A stretch of 32,921 nt of DNA, taken from assembly GCA_002331625.1 (NCBI GenBank), contig DCZN01000008.1, positions 1 to 32,921 of the forward strand, given 5' to 3'. This stretch comes from Nitrospira sp. UBA2083 (lineage in GTDB: Bacteria > Nitrospirota > Nitrospiria > Nitrospirales > Nitrospiraceae). A program made the translations under genes and the position numbers. Every line of letters begins with the position of its first letter. The first letter of the stretch is position 1. Of this stretch, positions 1 to 7,621 are shown in pieces. The notes under the pieces are model-generated. The model ran no database searches, was not told the DNA's origin, and saw nothing but the letters and a program-made list of their open reading frames with translations.

Positions 1-585
1 CTCGTCATCGCGGCCGTCTTTGTGAATGCCACCACGCAAGGTGAATTACGACTGATGGAGGTCCGCGACAGCAAGAAGATCGCCGATGGACGCATTCTGG
101 AAATGGCGCCGGACATCAAGACCATCTGTCCCCACAGCGTCATCGCGATCGGCCCGCAGAAGTACAATGAACTCTATGCGAAGATCAAAAATCTGAACCG
201 CTTGCTCGCCTGGGGCCATGCGAAGGCACTGGAGAATCTGCTGGAACGGGTTCCCTGCGAGCGAGCCATCTCCGATCAATTCGGAGACGAACGGTTGATT
301 CTCAGCGCGCTCCAGGAAAAGGGAAAGAAGATTGTCTTGGAGCAGCGCACAAAGGCGGAGTCCGACCTCGCCGTCGCCGCCGCATCCATCTTGGCGCGAG
401 CTGAATTCTTGATTCGATTAAAACGGCTTTCATCCGAGGTCGGCACCACCCTCCCCAAAGGCGCCTCGCCAGCCGTCGAACTCGCGGCGAAGATGGTCAT
501 CAAGAAACATGGGCAGGAACGACTGGGCTCAGTAGCCAAGCTCCATTTCAAAACCACGAAGGCCGTATTAGCTGAACTAGCCTAA
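1..585 (+). CDS. rnhC: Ribonuclease HIII, C-terminal part (5' end outside window)
   Basis: The reading frame is open from base 1 and ends with TAA at 583-585, so this is the 3' part of a gene that starts upstream. RNase HIII cleaves the RNA strand of RNA/DNA hybrids in the cytoplasm. The visible 194 residues show the family core: LVIAAVFVNATT just after the missing DExGxGD catalytic motif, then DSKKIADGRI, the AISDQFGDE segment that should carry a catalytic aspartate, and the KAESD..VAAASILAR helix. The DQF motif and KAES segment fit type HIII better than HII. The N-terminal substrate-binding domain and the first two catalytic acids lie outside the window. A downstream in-frame ATG or GTG near base 22 is not a true start, because homology runs through it. 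Confidence 0.85.
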   Translation, partial: LVIAAVFVNATTQGELRLMEVRDSKKIADGRILEMAPDIKTICPHSVIAIGPQKYNELYAKIKNLNRLLAWGHAKALENLLERVPCERAISDQFGDERLILSALQEKGKKIVLEQRTKAESDLAVAAASILARAEFLIRLKRLSSEVGTTLPKGASPAVELAAKMVIKKHGQERLGSVAKLHFKTTKAVLAELA

Positions 586-699
586 CCGAGTCCCTGCTAC
601 TGATTGCTAGACATCGCACCATCACATCAGCTGTTGATCACTGAAAGTCGAGCACCATCGCTCTAACCCAGCCGCAGCTTTCCATCTTTCCCCACCTTC

Positions 700-748
700 T
701 TGCTTGCACATGTTACTATACGCTATATTTTACGTATTATTTGACGTA
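700..748 (+). promoter_or_regulatory. Putative promoter and operator of the toxin-antitoxin pair
   Basis: A possible -35 (TTGCTT, 700-705) and -10 (TATATT, 724-729) are 18 bases apart. Just downstream lies the inverted repeat TACGT (731-735) / ACGTA (744-748) with an 8-base spacer. Antitoxins of this family usually bind such a site with their toxin to repress their own operon. The stretch is much more AT-rich than its surroundings. The promoter call is an inference from motif match only. Confidence 0.4.
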
Positions 749-763
749 CAGGGGGTCCAGAAC

Positions 764-1057
764 ATGTCTGTCGCCTTCAAAAAAGATGAGATGGTGAGCG
801 CCTCACGGATGGCCCGCTCATTCGGGAAAGTGCTCGCAGATCTGAAAGCCCAACACCGTCGACGAGTAGTCGTCCTGAAGAACAATCAAGTGGAGGCCGT
901 CATCGTGCCGGCAGATGACTACGAGCTCATGGCTGAAGCGCTCGCCCTACTGGAGCATATGGAGATTTATCGAACCGTCAAACACCGGGCTCGCAAGAAG
1001 CAGAAGAAACCCATCTCCTTAGAAGCGCTGCTGAAGGAACAACGCCTTGCGATATAG
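764..1057 (+). CDS. Antitoxin, Phd/YefM family
   Basis: This 97-residue protein matches the Phd/YefM antitoxin pattern: an N-terminal DNA-binding half (SASRMARSFGKVLADLKAQ), then the beta strand RVVVLKNNQVEAVIVPADDYELM that is typical of the family, and a basic C-terminal tail (RARKKQKK) that would wrap the toxin. The frame is open further upstream to 704, but ATG 764 is preferred: GGGGG at about 751-755 gives a ribosome site at normal spacing, and the predicted promoter lies inside the longer version. The toxin gene follows and overlaps by 11 bases. It likely neutralises the toxin in the cytoplasm and represses its own operon with it. Confidence 0.85.
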   Translation: MSVAFKKDEMVSASRMARSFGKVLADLKAQHRRRVVVLKNNQVEAVIVPADDYELMAEALALLEHMEIYRTVKHRARKKQKKPISLEALLKEQRLAI

Positions 1058-1346
1058 CGTCGTCCTGACCGACGCGGCAGTGGCCGACTTTCGGAATCTC
1101 GATGGATCGCTGCAAGAACCGGTCGCAAAGCAACTACGAAAGCTTGAAACTGCTCCACGGCTCGGTGAGCATCTCGGCAACCGAGCTGGGCTCGACCTGA
1201 CCGGCTACTACAAACTCTATGCAGCGAAGAAGACCATCCGCATCGTCTATCGCATTAGAGAACAGACCATCGTGGTGGAAGTCGTCGCCATTGGGAAACG
1301 CGAAGATCTTGCGGTGTATCGAGAAACCTTCAATCGCCTACGATAG
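1047..1346 (+). CDS. Toxin, RelE/ParE superfamily
   Basis: A 99-residue protein with the RelE/ParE fold pattern: YSVVLTDAAVADFRNLDGSLQEPVAKQLRKLE at the start, LTGYYKLYAAKKTIRIVYRI in the middle, and the terminal strand VVEVVAIGKREDLAVYR. The spacing of basic residues (K, R, R before the end) resembles the RelE mRNA-interferase branch, but a ParE-like gyrase target cannot be excluded. Translation starts at TTG 1047, inside the last codons of the antitoxin gene, so the two are translationally coupled with the antitoxin made first. The frame is intact and of normal length (90-105 residues). Confidence 0.85.
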   Translation: MRYSVVLTDAAVADFRNLDGSLQEPVAKQLRKLETAPRLGEHLGNRAGLDLTGYYKLYAAKKTIRIVYRIREQTIVVEVVAIGKREDLAVYRETFNRLR

Positions 1347-1460
1347 GGGAAACCGCTGACTCAACCGTCACTTGCCCATTGCATTTTGATCCCCTCTGGC
1401 TCAGTGCTAAGGTGCTCCTTTGTTGCGTTGTCGCCGCCCAATGTTCACGGGCTGATTCGT

Positions 1461-2144
1461 TTATCTGCTTTGAAGGTGTCGACGGACGCCAAACCCAGCC
1501 AGGCCGAGTAGGCCCGATCCGAACAACAGCAGCGCACCGGGCAACGGCACTGGTGCCAACGTGAGGGAGGTCAGCAGCCCCTCTATTCCAATAGGGTTTC
1601 CCACCGCTGGAAAGAAACTCATGCCAATGCGAGGCTGGCGCCCGAACGGACCGCTGAGAGAAGGCGGCGAGAGGGGCAGAGCATCACTCGCGAAGATACC
1701 ACTGCCAGAGAACTGAGAACTTCGTAGGACCATACCATTTATAGGATCAGGGCCGCTGAGGCTCTGAGGAAAAGGAGTCACAAAATAAGAGTTGCCTCCA
1801 GCAACATCGATAACTCCCATCCCAGGCGCAATCATCGAGTAGGTTCGTCCTAATACGGTAATTGAATAGTCGCTCAGGGCATAGCGCCCGTATGATGGAT
1901 CTCTGGGAAACTGATCGGTGGCAGAGGAGTCGAATGAGTAGAAACCTGAAAATGGAGTACCGGGAACAATTGGCGGATTCAACTGTGAGGGTATTACGGT
2001 GAACAGACGCCCCTCAAAGATCCCCTCAAAACGGAAGGTCACCGTCGAGGCCTGGGCTACGCCGATGAGTGCCGGCCCCATACACATGACCACCGCAATC
2101 CCTACCACCACAAGCCGATGCACGAGTGCGTCCTTGCCCTGCAT
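1461..2144 (-). CDS. PEP-CTERM-like sorted surface or secreted protein
   Basis: The 227-residue product has a signal peptide (hydrophobic run RLVVVGIAVVMCMGPALIGVAQA, cut before STV) and a C-terminal sorting tail: VPLPG, then the hydrophobic GALLLFGSGLLGLAGFG, then RR. This matches the PEP-CTERM/VPLPA-CTERM signal recognised by exosortase, which processes proteins for the cell surface or exopolysaccharide matrix. The motif is VPLPG rather than the classical VPEP. The middle part (FRFEGIFEGRL, FSGFYSFDSSATDQ, YGRYALSDYSITVLGRTY) is beta-rich and of unknown function. ATG 2144 is preferred over an upstream in-frame start at 2171 because GGGAGG lies 7 bases before it. No exosortase gene is in the window. 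Confidence 0.8.
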   Translation of the reverse strand: MQGKDALVHRLVVVGIAVVMCMGPALIGVAQASTVTFRFEGIFEGRLFTVIPSQLNPPIVPGTPFSGFYSFDSSATDQFPRDPSYGRYALSDYSITVLGRTYSMIAPGMGVIDVAGGNSYFVTPFPQSLSGPDPINGMVLRSSQFSGSGIFASDALPLSPPSLSGPFGRQPRIGMSFFPAVGNPIGIEGLLTSLTLAPVPLPGALLLFGSGLLGLAGFGVRRHLQSR

Positions 2145-2200
2145 GATTCCACCTCCCTGTGAAATCGTCATCTATGTTGCATTTGCGTATCGACGATCTC

Positions 2201-2216
2201 ATTCCTAATTAGGAAT
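2201..2216. promoter_or_regulatory. Perfect 16-bp palindrome upstream of the PEP-CTERM gene
   Basis: ATTCCTAATTAGGAAT is a perfect dyad centred 64 bases before the ATG of the minus-strand PEP-CTERM-like gene. A TTGACA-like hexamer lies further upstream at 2264-2269 on the minus strand, but its paired -10 is weak (2 of 6 matches). The dyad could be an operator for a dimeric regulator. No regulator gene is adjacent. Confidence 0.45.
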
Positions 2217-2594
2217 AACAACGTAGCCAATTCCGAAGCTAGAGTTGCACAGGCAAGAAAGACTGTCAATGGATCCGCCCTGCTTTTTTGGCCCTAGTCT
2301 TGGAGTGAGAGATCAACAGTCAGAAGGAACATCATGACGTAGGGAACGGCAGAAATGTGTGGAGGTTCATGGTGGTATACTGGGGCAAATCAGGGGCGTC
2401 GCTTTCCGTGAACCGACGTAACACTCGCTTACTGAGCCGGCAGCGATCCTGCGCCGCAGTTGACGGCTGTCTTAGGTCTTGAACTTGCGAATGTATGGAC
2501 TCTAGAAATTCTCAAGGTCTGGTGCTGGGGTAATTGTCTTCTCTGGTAATTTCGTGCGTCATCTAACCGAAGTCGGAACATATTTTGACCAGCA
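2217..2594. other. Intergenic stretch without a supported gene
   Basis: This 378-base stretch lies between the upstream side of the PEP-CTERM-like gene and the 3' end of the GH13 gene. Both strands were read and no frame gives a recognisable protein. No clear terminator hairpin with a T run follows the GH13 stop codon. Nothing else is seen. Confidence 0.5.
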
Positions 2595-4436
2595 TCACGC
2601 ATTGTCTTGCGACAGAATCAGCACGGTATAGGGTCCGATACCCACGTTGGCGTGATAGGGCATGGTATCCCGAGAACCAGCTTCGGCCACGGTATCGTAG
2701 CCTAGATGGTTCCCAAAGTCCGCACTATAGCCCTGCCAGTCGCTATTGAACCGCACAAGCCATTGGCCTGCTCGTGGCATTCCAATGGCATAGCTGTCAT
2801 AGTTGCGGTTGGCAAAGTTTGCGACCACGACGACATCATCCCCTGGCCCACCCTGTTCCCACCGGTGAAACGCGACGACTTTGTCGGAATTATTCACGTG
2901 ATGGACGTTGATGTGCTGTCCCCGCAACCCGCTGGTGTGGTTGAACCAGTTTCGGCGGAGCCGAATCAGATCGCGATACAGCAGATGAATCCCGCTGAAC
3001 GTTCGCAACCTTTCCCAGTCGAGAGGATGTGTGTCTTGAAAGTATCCGTCTTCGAGAAACTCCTGTCCCTGAAAGATCATGGGAATGCCAGGTGCGGCGA
3101 ACACCAGCGCTGCACCCAGTGTGGAACGCTTTCGGGAGAACCAGCTGTCCGCATTCCCCGGCCAGATTTCTTCAGGCACGCGGCTTTTACCATTCGCCAC
3201 TTCATCGTGGGACTCGGTATAGATCACCCGTTGCATGGCATCGCCATTGTACCGATGATACAGTGCATCGCGGACCGCCAGCATATCCCGATCGGCATCG
3301 TTAGGGGTGATAATCGCCCGCCGAATAGGATGCACAAACCCCGCGTCCCATTGAGTGCCGAAGCTTGCCCCACCTGAGCCTGAGTCTTTCGTGATCCATT
3401 CGTTGTTTTGTAAATCTTCGGCAATGGTGATTTTCCATGGCTGGCTCGCACGGATGTCATTGTTAATCCATTGCAAAAGCCCCCAGCCATCCGGTAAGTC
3501 ACCTGCTGGATCGTTGTTGTTCCCATGTCGGTTGCGAATATTGACGACGGAATCGAAACGTAGACCGTCGAGTCGATATTTGTTCAGCCAGAAGAGCGCA
3601 TTGTCACGGAAGTACTGCCTCACTTCCTTTCGACCGTAATCGGGACGCGTATCACCCCAACTGGTATGCGCACGGTCGTTGTCGTAGATATAGATTCCGC
3701 CATTGTGGGTGGCATCCGACCATCCATCAAACCGCCACAAGTCGAGATCGCCAGGACCCACGTGGTTGTACACCACGTCGAGCAACACAGCGATGCCATG
3801 GGCATGAGCCGCTTTCACAAATCGATAGAGCCCTTGTGGCCCGCCCAGCGCGGACTCTACAGAGAATGGCTGTGATGGATTGTACCCCCACGAGTAATCC
3901 ATTGCATATTCGGCCACCGGCATGATCTCGATCGCATTGATCCCGAGATCACGCAGGTAGGGCAGCTTCGGTAGAATTTCGTCGAATGTGCCCGGCCCCT
4001 CGCCTGGTGCATCGTTGAAAGTGCCCACATGCATCTCATAGATGACCAGCTCGTTCCACGGCGGCATCGTAAAGTGGTCGCCCGCCCAGTCGAAGTTGGG
4101 GTCGTGAATGACCGCATTGCCTGACGAATTGACCAGTTCACTCGCGTAAGGATTGTTATGCCAGATGAGAGGCTGGGCATCAGCGCGGATCACAAACTGG
4201 TATTCATCACCGATCTTGGCACCAGGAATTTCCACCGACCAATAGCCGTTGCCTTCACGGGCAAACGGGTTGGCCGTCTCGCTCCATTGGTTGAACGTTC
4301 CCGCTGCAAACACGGCTGAGGCAAACGGTGCCCAGACGCGAAAGGCGACACCTCCTGGAATCAGGATGGTCCCCATCCCGGGATGGGCCGTGGGTGAAAA
4401 AGATGAGACTGCGGCTGGTCGGTTCGTAGCCATCAT
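2595..4436 (-). CDS. GH13 alpha-amylase family protein, branching-enzyme-like
   Basis: A 613-residue cytoplasmic glycoside hydrolase family 13 protein without a signal peptide. Residues 25-110 form a CBM48/early-set domain (FRVWAPFASAVFAAGTFNQW). The TIM barrel has the usual conserved blocks: DVVYNH (220-225), GLRFDSV with nucleophile D295, IAED with acid/base E340, and TESHDEV with stabilising D411. A beta domain closes the protein. The ESHDEVANGK block is like 1,4-alpha-glucan branching enzymes (GlgB), while the YEMHVGTF and LDVVYNHVGPG blocks are shared with maltooligosyltrehalose trehalohydrolase, so the exact reaction is uncertain; branching-enzyme-like is my best call. It is shorter than typical GlgB (630-730). 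AGGAAGGAG precedes two adjacent ATG codons (4436 and 4433). No other glycogen or trehalose gene is nearby. Confidence 0.85.
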   Translation of the reverse strand: MMATNRPAAVSSFSPTAHPGMGTILIPGGVAFRVWAPFASAVFAAGTFNQWSETANPFAREGNGYWSVEIPGAKIGDEYQFVIRADAQPLIWHNNPYASELVNSSGNAVIHDPNFDWAGDHFTMPPWNELVIYEMHVGTFNDAPGEGPGTFDEILPKLPYLRDLGINAIEIMPVAEYAMDYSWGYNPSQPFSVESALGGPQGLYRFVKAAHAHGIAVLLDVVYNHVGPGDLDLWRFDGWSDATHNGGIYIYDNDRAHTSWGDTRPDYGRKEVRQYFRDNALFWLNKYRLDGLRFDSVVNIRNRHGNNNDPAGDLPDGWGLLQWINNDIRASQPWKITIAEDLQNNEWITKDSGSGGASFGTQWDAGFVHPIRRAIITPNDADRDMLAVRDALYHRYNGDAMQRVIYTESHDEVANGKSRVPEEIWPGNADSWFSRKRSTLGAALVFAAPGIPMIFQGQEFLEDGYFQDTHPLDWERLRTFSGIHLLYRDLIRLRRNWFNHTSGLRGQHINVHHVNNSDKVVAFHRWEQGGPGDDVVVVANFANRNYDSYAIGMPRAGQWLVRFNSDWQGYSADFGNHLGYDTVAEAGSRDTMPYHANVGIGPYTVLILSQDNA

Positions 4437-4473
4437 GTCTCCTTCCTGTGATGATCGTTCATTTCACCAATGC

Positions 4474-4509
4474 GTAGACTGTATACTTGCCATGCAACCC
4501 AGAGTCTAC
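4474..4509. promoter_or_regulatory. Inverted repeat upstream of the GH13 gene
   Basis: GTAGACT (4474-4480) and AGTCTAC (4503-4509) form a perfect 7-bp inverted repeat with a 22-base spacer, in the only intergenic gap before the GH13 gene (start 4436). The spacer contains GTATAC. The spacing of nearly three helical turns fits two half-sites on one DNA face, but a chance match cannot be ruled out. Confidence 0.25.
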
Positions 4510-4582
4510 AGCGTCGAAGCCTGGGGACCAACCCTGACCATGAATGTCACTTCATTCCGTACTTCCACCCCGAGACCATCGC

Positions 4583-6862
4583 CTACGGCATGGGCACCAG
4601 CTCAAGACCAGAGGTGTGGTCATGATCGGTTCCGTTTACTTCCCCTCCTGCCGGTACGACGCTGGACTTTCCCCATTCAGAACAATCGATGTGGACCACC
4701 TTGATGCCGTTTTTTTGCGCGAGCTCGACCAGATCCGCCATGCTGCCTTTGGCATCGATCTCGCGACGATCCCAAAGCACCATCAAGGTAACGTTTGTTC
4801 CTTCAGCATCATGGATGTGTCGCTGCACCATCGCGTGCTGCAGCATCCAGACCGCATTACGTTTGCCGACCGTATACGACGGCTTACTTTGGAGCCACCG
4901 CGGCAACTCCATGGAATCGGAGAGCACGCTCACGATCAACTCGCTATCCGAATCCACCGCATTGACCATACGGCACTCGGCCTTTCTGATCCGATAGATC
5001 GTATTGAACTTCTCCACCCAGTCTGTCCCGGCTGGCGCGACGTATTCGCCGATGTACTGATCTTTCGGAAGTGCCAGGTACAGCCTTGTTTTGATCTGCA
5101 AGTCGTCGCAGACTTCATGGAAGAGCAAGTCCGAGCCATTGGCGCCCGCGGCCATGCCAAACAGCACTTCTCCATGGTTGGTCCGTTCTCGTTCTATCGC
5201 CCGATGGATTGCACGTTTGGCGGTTTCCATACACTGGTGCGGAAGAAAGCGCATCGGCGCTCCTGCTTGGCCCCTCTGTTCGTCGCTGCCCACGCGCTCG
5301 TCCATGCGCAGTCCCACGAACATGATGATATTCCCACTTTCTTTTTTCCCTTCCTCCCGACGGATCACCTCCAGTGCAGCCTTGACGTTCGCTTGTAAGT
5401 CGACGGTCGGATGGTGGGGATGCTTCGTCTCCAAATCGACATACAACCACAAGGCCCGCCTCATGGAGGCCTCTGCATAGCGGGGCGCCCACAGCATGGC
5501 CTCCAGGTAAGATTGCGCAACTTTCTCCTTACTCTCCGCAGTCAAACAAAGAAATGCAGCTTCCATCGTTTCGAACCAAAAGTCGATGCAATTCTTGGCC
5601 GTCAACCTTTCCCGTTCGGCCTCAATCGCATAGGCCAGCGCCGCGGTGAGATGCTCGATCTCTTCACAGAGGCTTTTTAAGGTGGCTGCCGGATCCTCGC
5701 CTCTGTTGGCCATCAACTTCCAGACCGCCGGAAATTCCCTCGCCAACGACACCTCCATCACTAACAGCGAGAGCGCGCTCAATCCTGCATAGGTATGATT
5801 CAGGTTGCCACGGAACGCTTCGGCATAGGCCTCGCGCGCTTTCCTCAACAGGGGCGATCGAAGCGCCCTTTCACGAACCCCCGTCATCTTCAAGACAAAA
5901 TCGGGACTCCCAACCCCATATTTTTGCCGCACCTCCTTGATCTGTGGGTACCAGCTTTCAATCCATTTTGATTTGAGGTTACGTCCAATCAGACCCCGTA
6001 TCTCCGCCACCACATTGACATCGGGAATACTCAGCTTTGTGACCCGCGCCAGCGCCTGTTCAGAACGAGTTCCGTCACTCACCCGCTGGTAGATGGTCGA
6101 CAGGACCATGTTCGCTTCGACGTCGTTCGGGTACCGCCGCGCAATCTCCTCCCACGTCGTTCTCGCCCCACCCATAAAGTTTAGTTCGAATTGTGCCCGG
6201 CCGATCTCCCGCAGTGCCTCCACTTCCCAGAGAAATCCAGCAGATTCATGGGCCAACAACCGCAGATCGCCCCCACGCCGATGCTTTTTGGCACGCTCGA
6301 CATCTTCAAGAAAATCTCTGGGTACCGCAATAAACCGTGAGCGATCTTCGGCCCGCATCTTCGGCAAAAGTCTGAATACCGGGCTGTCCGTTCGTTCAGA
6401 CGCCAAGGTGGCCCGAATCGCTTGGGACAATCTCTCGACACTTTCCCCAGGCCGTTCGTGGTTATAGTGAAAGTAGCGATCCGTCTTGAGATCGAACGGA
6501 TCGTCATTCCCCTCGCTTCGGATCAGAAAGGTGTACTTGTCACGGAACGCGTGCCGGATGCCGAGCTCGTAAAAGACATTGGGGTTGTGGAGGGTCATAT
6601 CCGCCACGACCAGATCGGCCGTCATCAGAAGATGAAACATATCTTCACGGATGTTTCCGGCTTCGATCACCGCTTCTGTCGTATTCGCCGCAATATGCAA
6701 ACGACCTAAGGCCGGCCCAATGAGTTTCTGGTGCACCTCATCGAAATTCACTTTCATCAACTTGGAGACACGCACTTTCGCTCCATCCACCACATCCTCT
6801 TTGCCTGGCAACAACACATCCTTGGTCCCAAACGGGCGAATAATGAAGGCGGTGAGCGGCAT
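4583..6862 (-). CDS. Three-domain protein: TIR/deoxyribosyltransferase-like, TPR scaffold (TPR-S/DUF4071-like), SLOG-like
   Basis: The 759-residue product has no signal peptide or membrane segment. Residues 1-155 form a Rossmann-like domain: AFIIRPFGT at the start and ADMTLHNPNVFYELGIRHAF at 87-106, where E99 matches the catalytic glutamate of the nucleoside deoxyribosyltransferase/TIR-like superfamily. Residues about 195-505 are helical repeats; AFRGNLNHTYAGLSALSLL (349-367) is the signature of the TPR domain known as TRAFs-binding/DUF4071 in animal ASK kinases. Residues 511-735 form a second Rossmann-like domain with MFVG, FGMAAGANGSDLLFHEV (568-584) and YLALPKDQY, which resembles SLOG nucleotide-binding domains. 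ATG 6862 is chosen because GGAG lies 8 bases upstream; the open frame to 6952 has no good site. Family knowledge links these parts to NAD- or nucleotide-derived signalling in bacterial conflict systems; a role in this cell is inference. Confidence 0.75.
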   Translation of the reverse strand: MPLTAFIIRPFGTKDVLLPGKEDVVDGAKVRVSKLMKVNFDEVHQKLIGPALGRLHIAANTTEAVIEAGNIREDMFHLLMTADLVVADMTLHNPNVFYELGIRHAFRDKYTFLIRSEGNDDPFDLKTDRYFHYNHERPGESVERLSQAIRATLASERTDSPVFRLLPKMRAEDRSRFIAVPRDFLEDVERAKKHRRGGDLRLLAHESAGFLWEVEALREIGRAQFELNFMGGARTTWEEIARRYPNDVEANMVLSTIYQRVSDGTRSEQALARVTKLSIPDVNVVAEIRGLIGRNLKSKWIESWYPQIKEVRQKYGVGSPDFVLKMTGVRERALRSPLLRKAREAYAEAFRGNLNHTYAGLSALSLLVMEVSLAREFPAVWKLMANRGEDPAATLKSLCEEIEHLTAALAYAIEAERERLTAKNCIDFWFETMEAAFLCLTAESKEKVAQSYLEAMLWAPRYAEASMRRALWLYVDLETKHPHHPTVDLQANVKAALEVIRREEGKKESGNIIMFVGLRMDERVGSDEQRGQAGAPMRFLPHQCMETAKRAIHRAIERERTNHGEVLFGMAAGANGSDLLFHEVCDDLQIKTRLYLALPKDQYIGEYVAPAGTDWVEKFNTIYRIRKAECRMVNAVDSDSELIVSVLSDSMELPRWLQSKPSYTVGKRNAVWMLQHAMVQRHIHDAEGTNVTLMVLWDRREIDAKGSMADLVELAQKNGIKVVHIDCSEWGKSSVVPAGGEVNGTDHDHTSGLELVPMP

Positions 6863-7058
6863 GATGTGAGCTCCTTTTTTTCGATCCGATGGTCCTGACA
6901 CTCGGAACATGGAGCATATGTCGTGCCAACTGAGCGCTCGTACCAGAACCATTCACTGGCCGATGAATCGCACAATTCAGTGAGAAATATCGCGAGAGAG
7001 TGCGCGGCTAGTCCGAATGGATCTGTATCCAAACAGATTCTCCGATGTATCAATTCAG

Positions 7059-7312
7059 TTACGCTACGTCTGTAGCCAAAGTAACTGCGTCTACGAGCAG
7101 GCGCGGGAGGGCCTTCCGCTTGAGGGAGTGTTCCGTTCCCCCGCCCAATGCTGCCGCATCGAGGTACTCCTCGATACCCACACGCCTGGTATGACATCGA
7201 TATCCATGAACACCTGGTAACTTCCGAGTTGTTCGAGGACAAATCCGGTCAGACGCGTGGTCCACCTCCTGCCAGCTTGTGGAACATGATCGATGGGAAT
7301 TCCGGACATCAT
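7059..7312 (-). pseudogene. Broken TIR-domain gene (frameshifted remnant)
   Basis: A strong ribosome site AGGAGG (7319-7324) stands 6 bases before ATG 7312. Translation gives MMSGIPIDHVPQAGRRW, LTGFVLEQLGSYQVFMDIDVIPGV, which is the first half of a bacterial TIR domain (the VFMDID.I.PGV block is characteristic). After PGV the frame drifts to nonsense. Removing one TG from GTGTG at about 7180 restores GIEEYLDAA, the expected continuation. The restored frame then runs to TAA at 7059 (LVDAVTLATDVA) without further recognisable TIR blocks, so the 3' half is also lost or replaced. It lies directly upstream of, and on the same strand as, the TIR-like/TPR/SLOG gene. Confidence 0.55.
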
Positions 7313-7324
7313 TGGGCACCTCCT

Positions 7325-7621
7325 TGCTGTGTGAGGGAGCAACGATCATAGGGGATCGCCGCCACCTTCTTTACCCACACATCCTTAAGCAACCACTTTG
7401 CCTGGCGGAGGAGGTTGTCGATCTGGTCGATTTTTCAGGAGTTAGGAATACCGAGCAGGATGCCGCAACAGAGATACACCCGTATCTAAGTCGATACGCC
7501 TGTATCACTTTAGATTCTAGACAGCACGTAGCCCACTATCGCCGGATGGACTTTGACACAGTCTCTAAGAAACCCGTGGATGGGTAGGCGTTGGAACGTG
7601 GGAAGCTGATGGGTCGTTTAT
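7325..7621. other. Intergenic stretch between TIR remnant and zinc-ribbon gene
   Basis: No gene is supported on either strand over these roughly 300 bases. The only structure seen is the tandem inverted-repeat pair at 7473-7506, listed separately. The interval from 6863 to 7058, downstream of the TIR remnant, is also without a supported gene. Confidence 0.45.
7473..7506. repeat. Two tandem 14-bp inverted repeats with 20-bp period
   Basis: GATACACCCGTATC (7473-7486) and GATACGCCTGTATC (7493-7506) are two near-identical units, each an inverted repeat GATAC-N4-GTATC, starting exactly 20 bases apart (about two helical turns). This is the arrangement of a double operator. It lies about 160 bases upstream of the TIR remnant start and 115 bases beyond the end of the zinc-ribbon gene. 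Two units are too few for a CRISPR array. Confidence 0.5.

Noticed and set aside
1379..1564. 61-codon plus-strand frame after the RelE-like toxin
   Set aside because: It has no ribosome site or homology and overlaps the 3' end of the PEP-CTERM-like gene on the other strand.
4544..5398. Plus-strand open frame of 284 codons
   Set aside because: It lies antisense to the 3' part of the TIR-like/TPR/SLOG gene, with no ribosome site and no recognisable family.
6757..7242. 161-codon minus-strand frame across the TIR remnant
   Set aside because: Its sequence shows no family pattern, and it overlaps the start of the three-domain gene in another frame. It is likely a third frame of decayed DNA.
7473..7506. 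CRISPR array
   Set aside because: There are only two 14-bp units with 6-base gaps and no spacers or cas genes.
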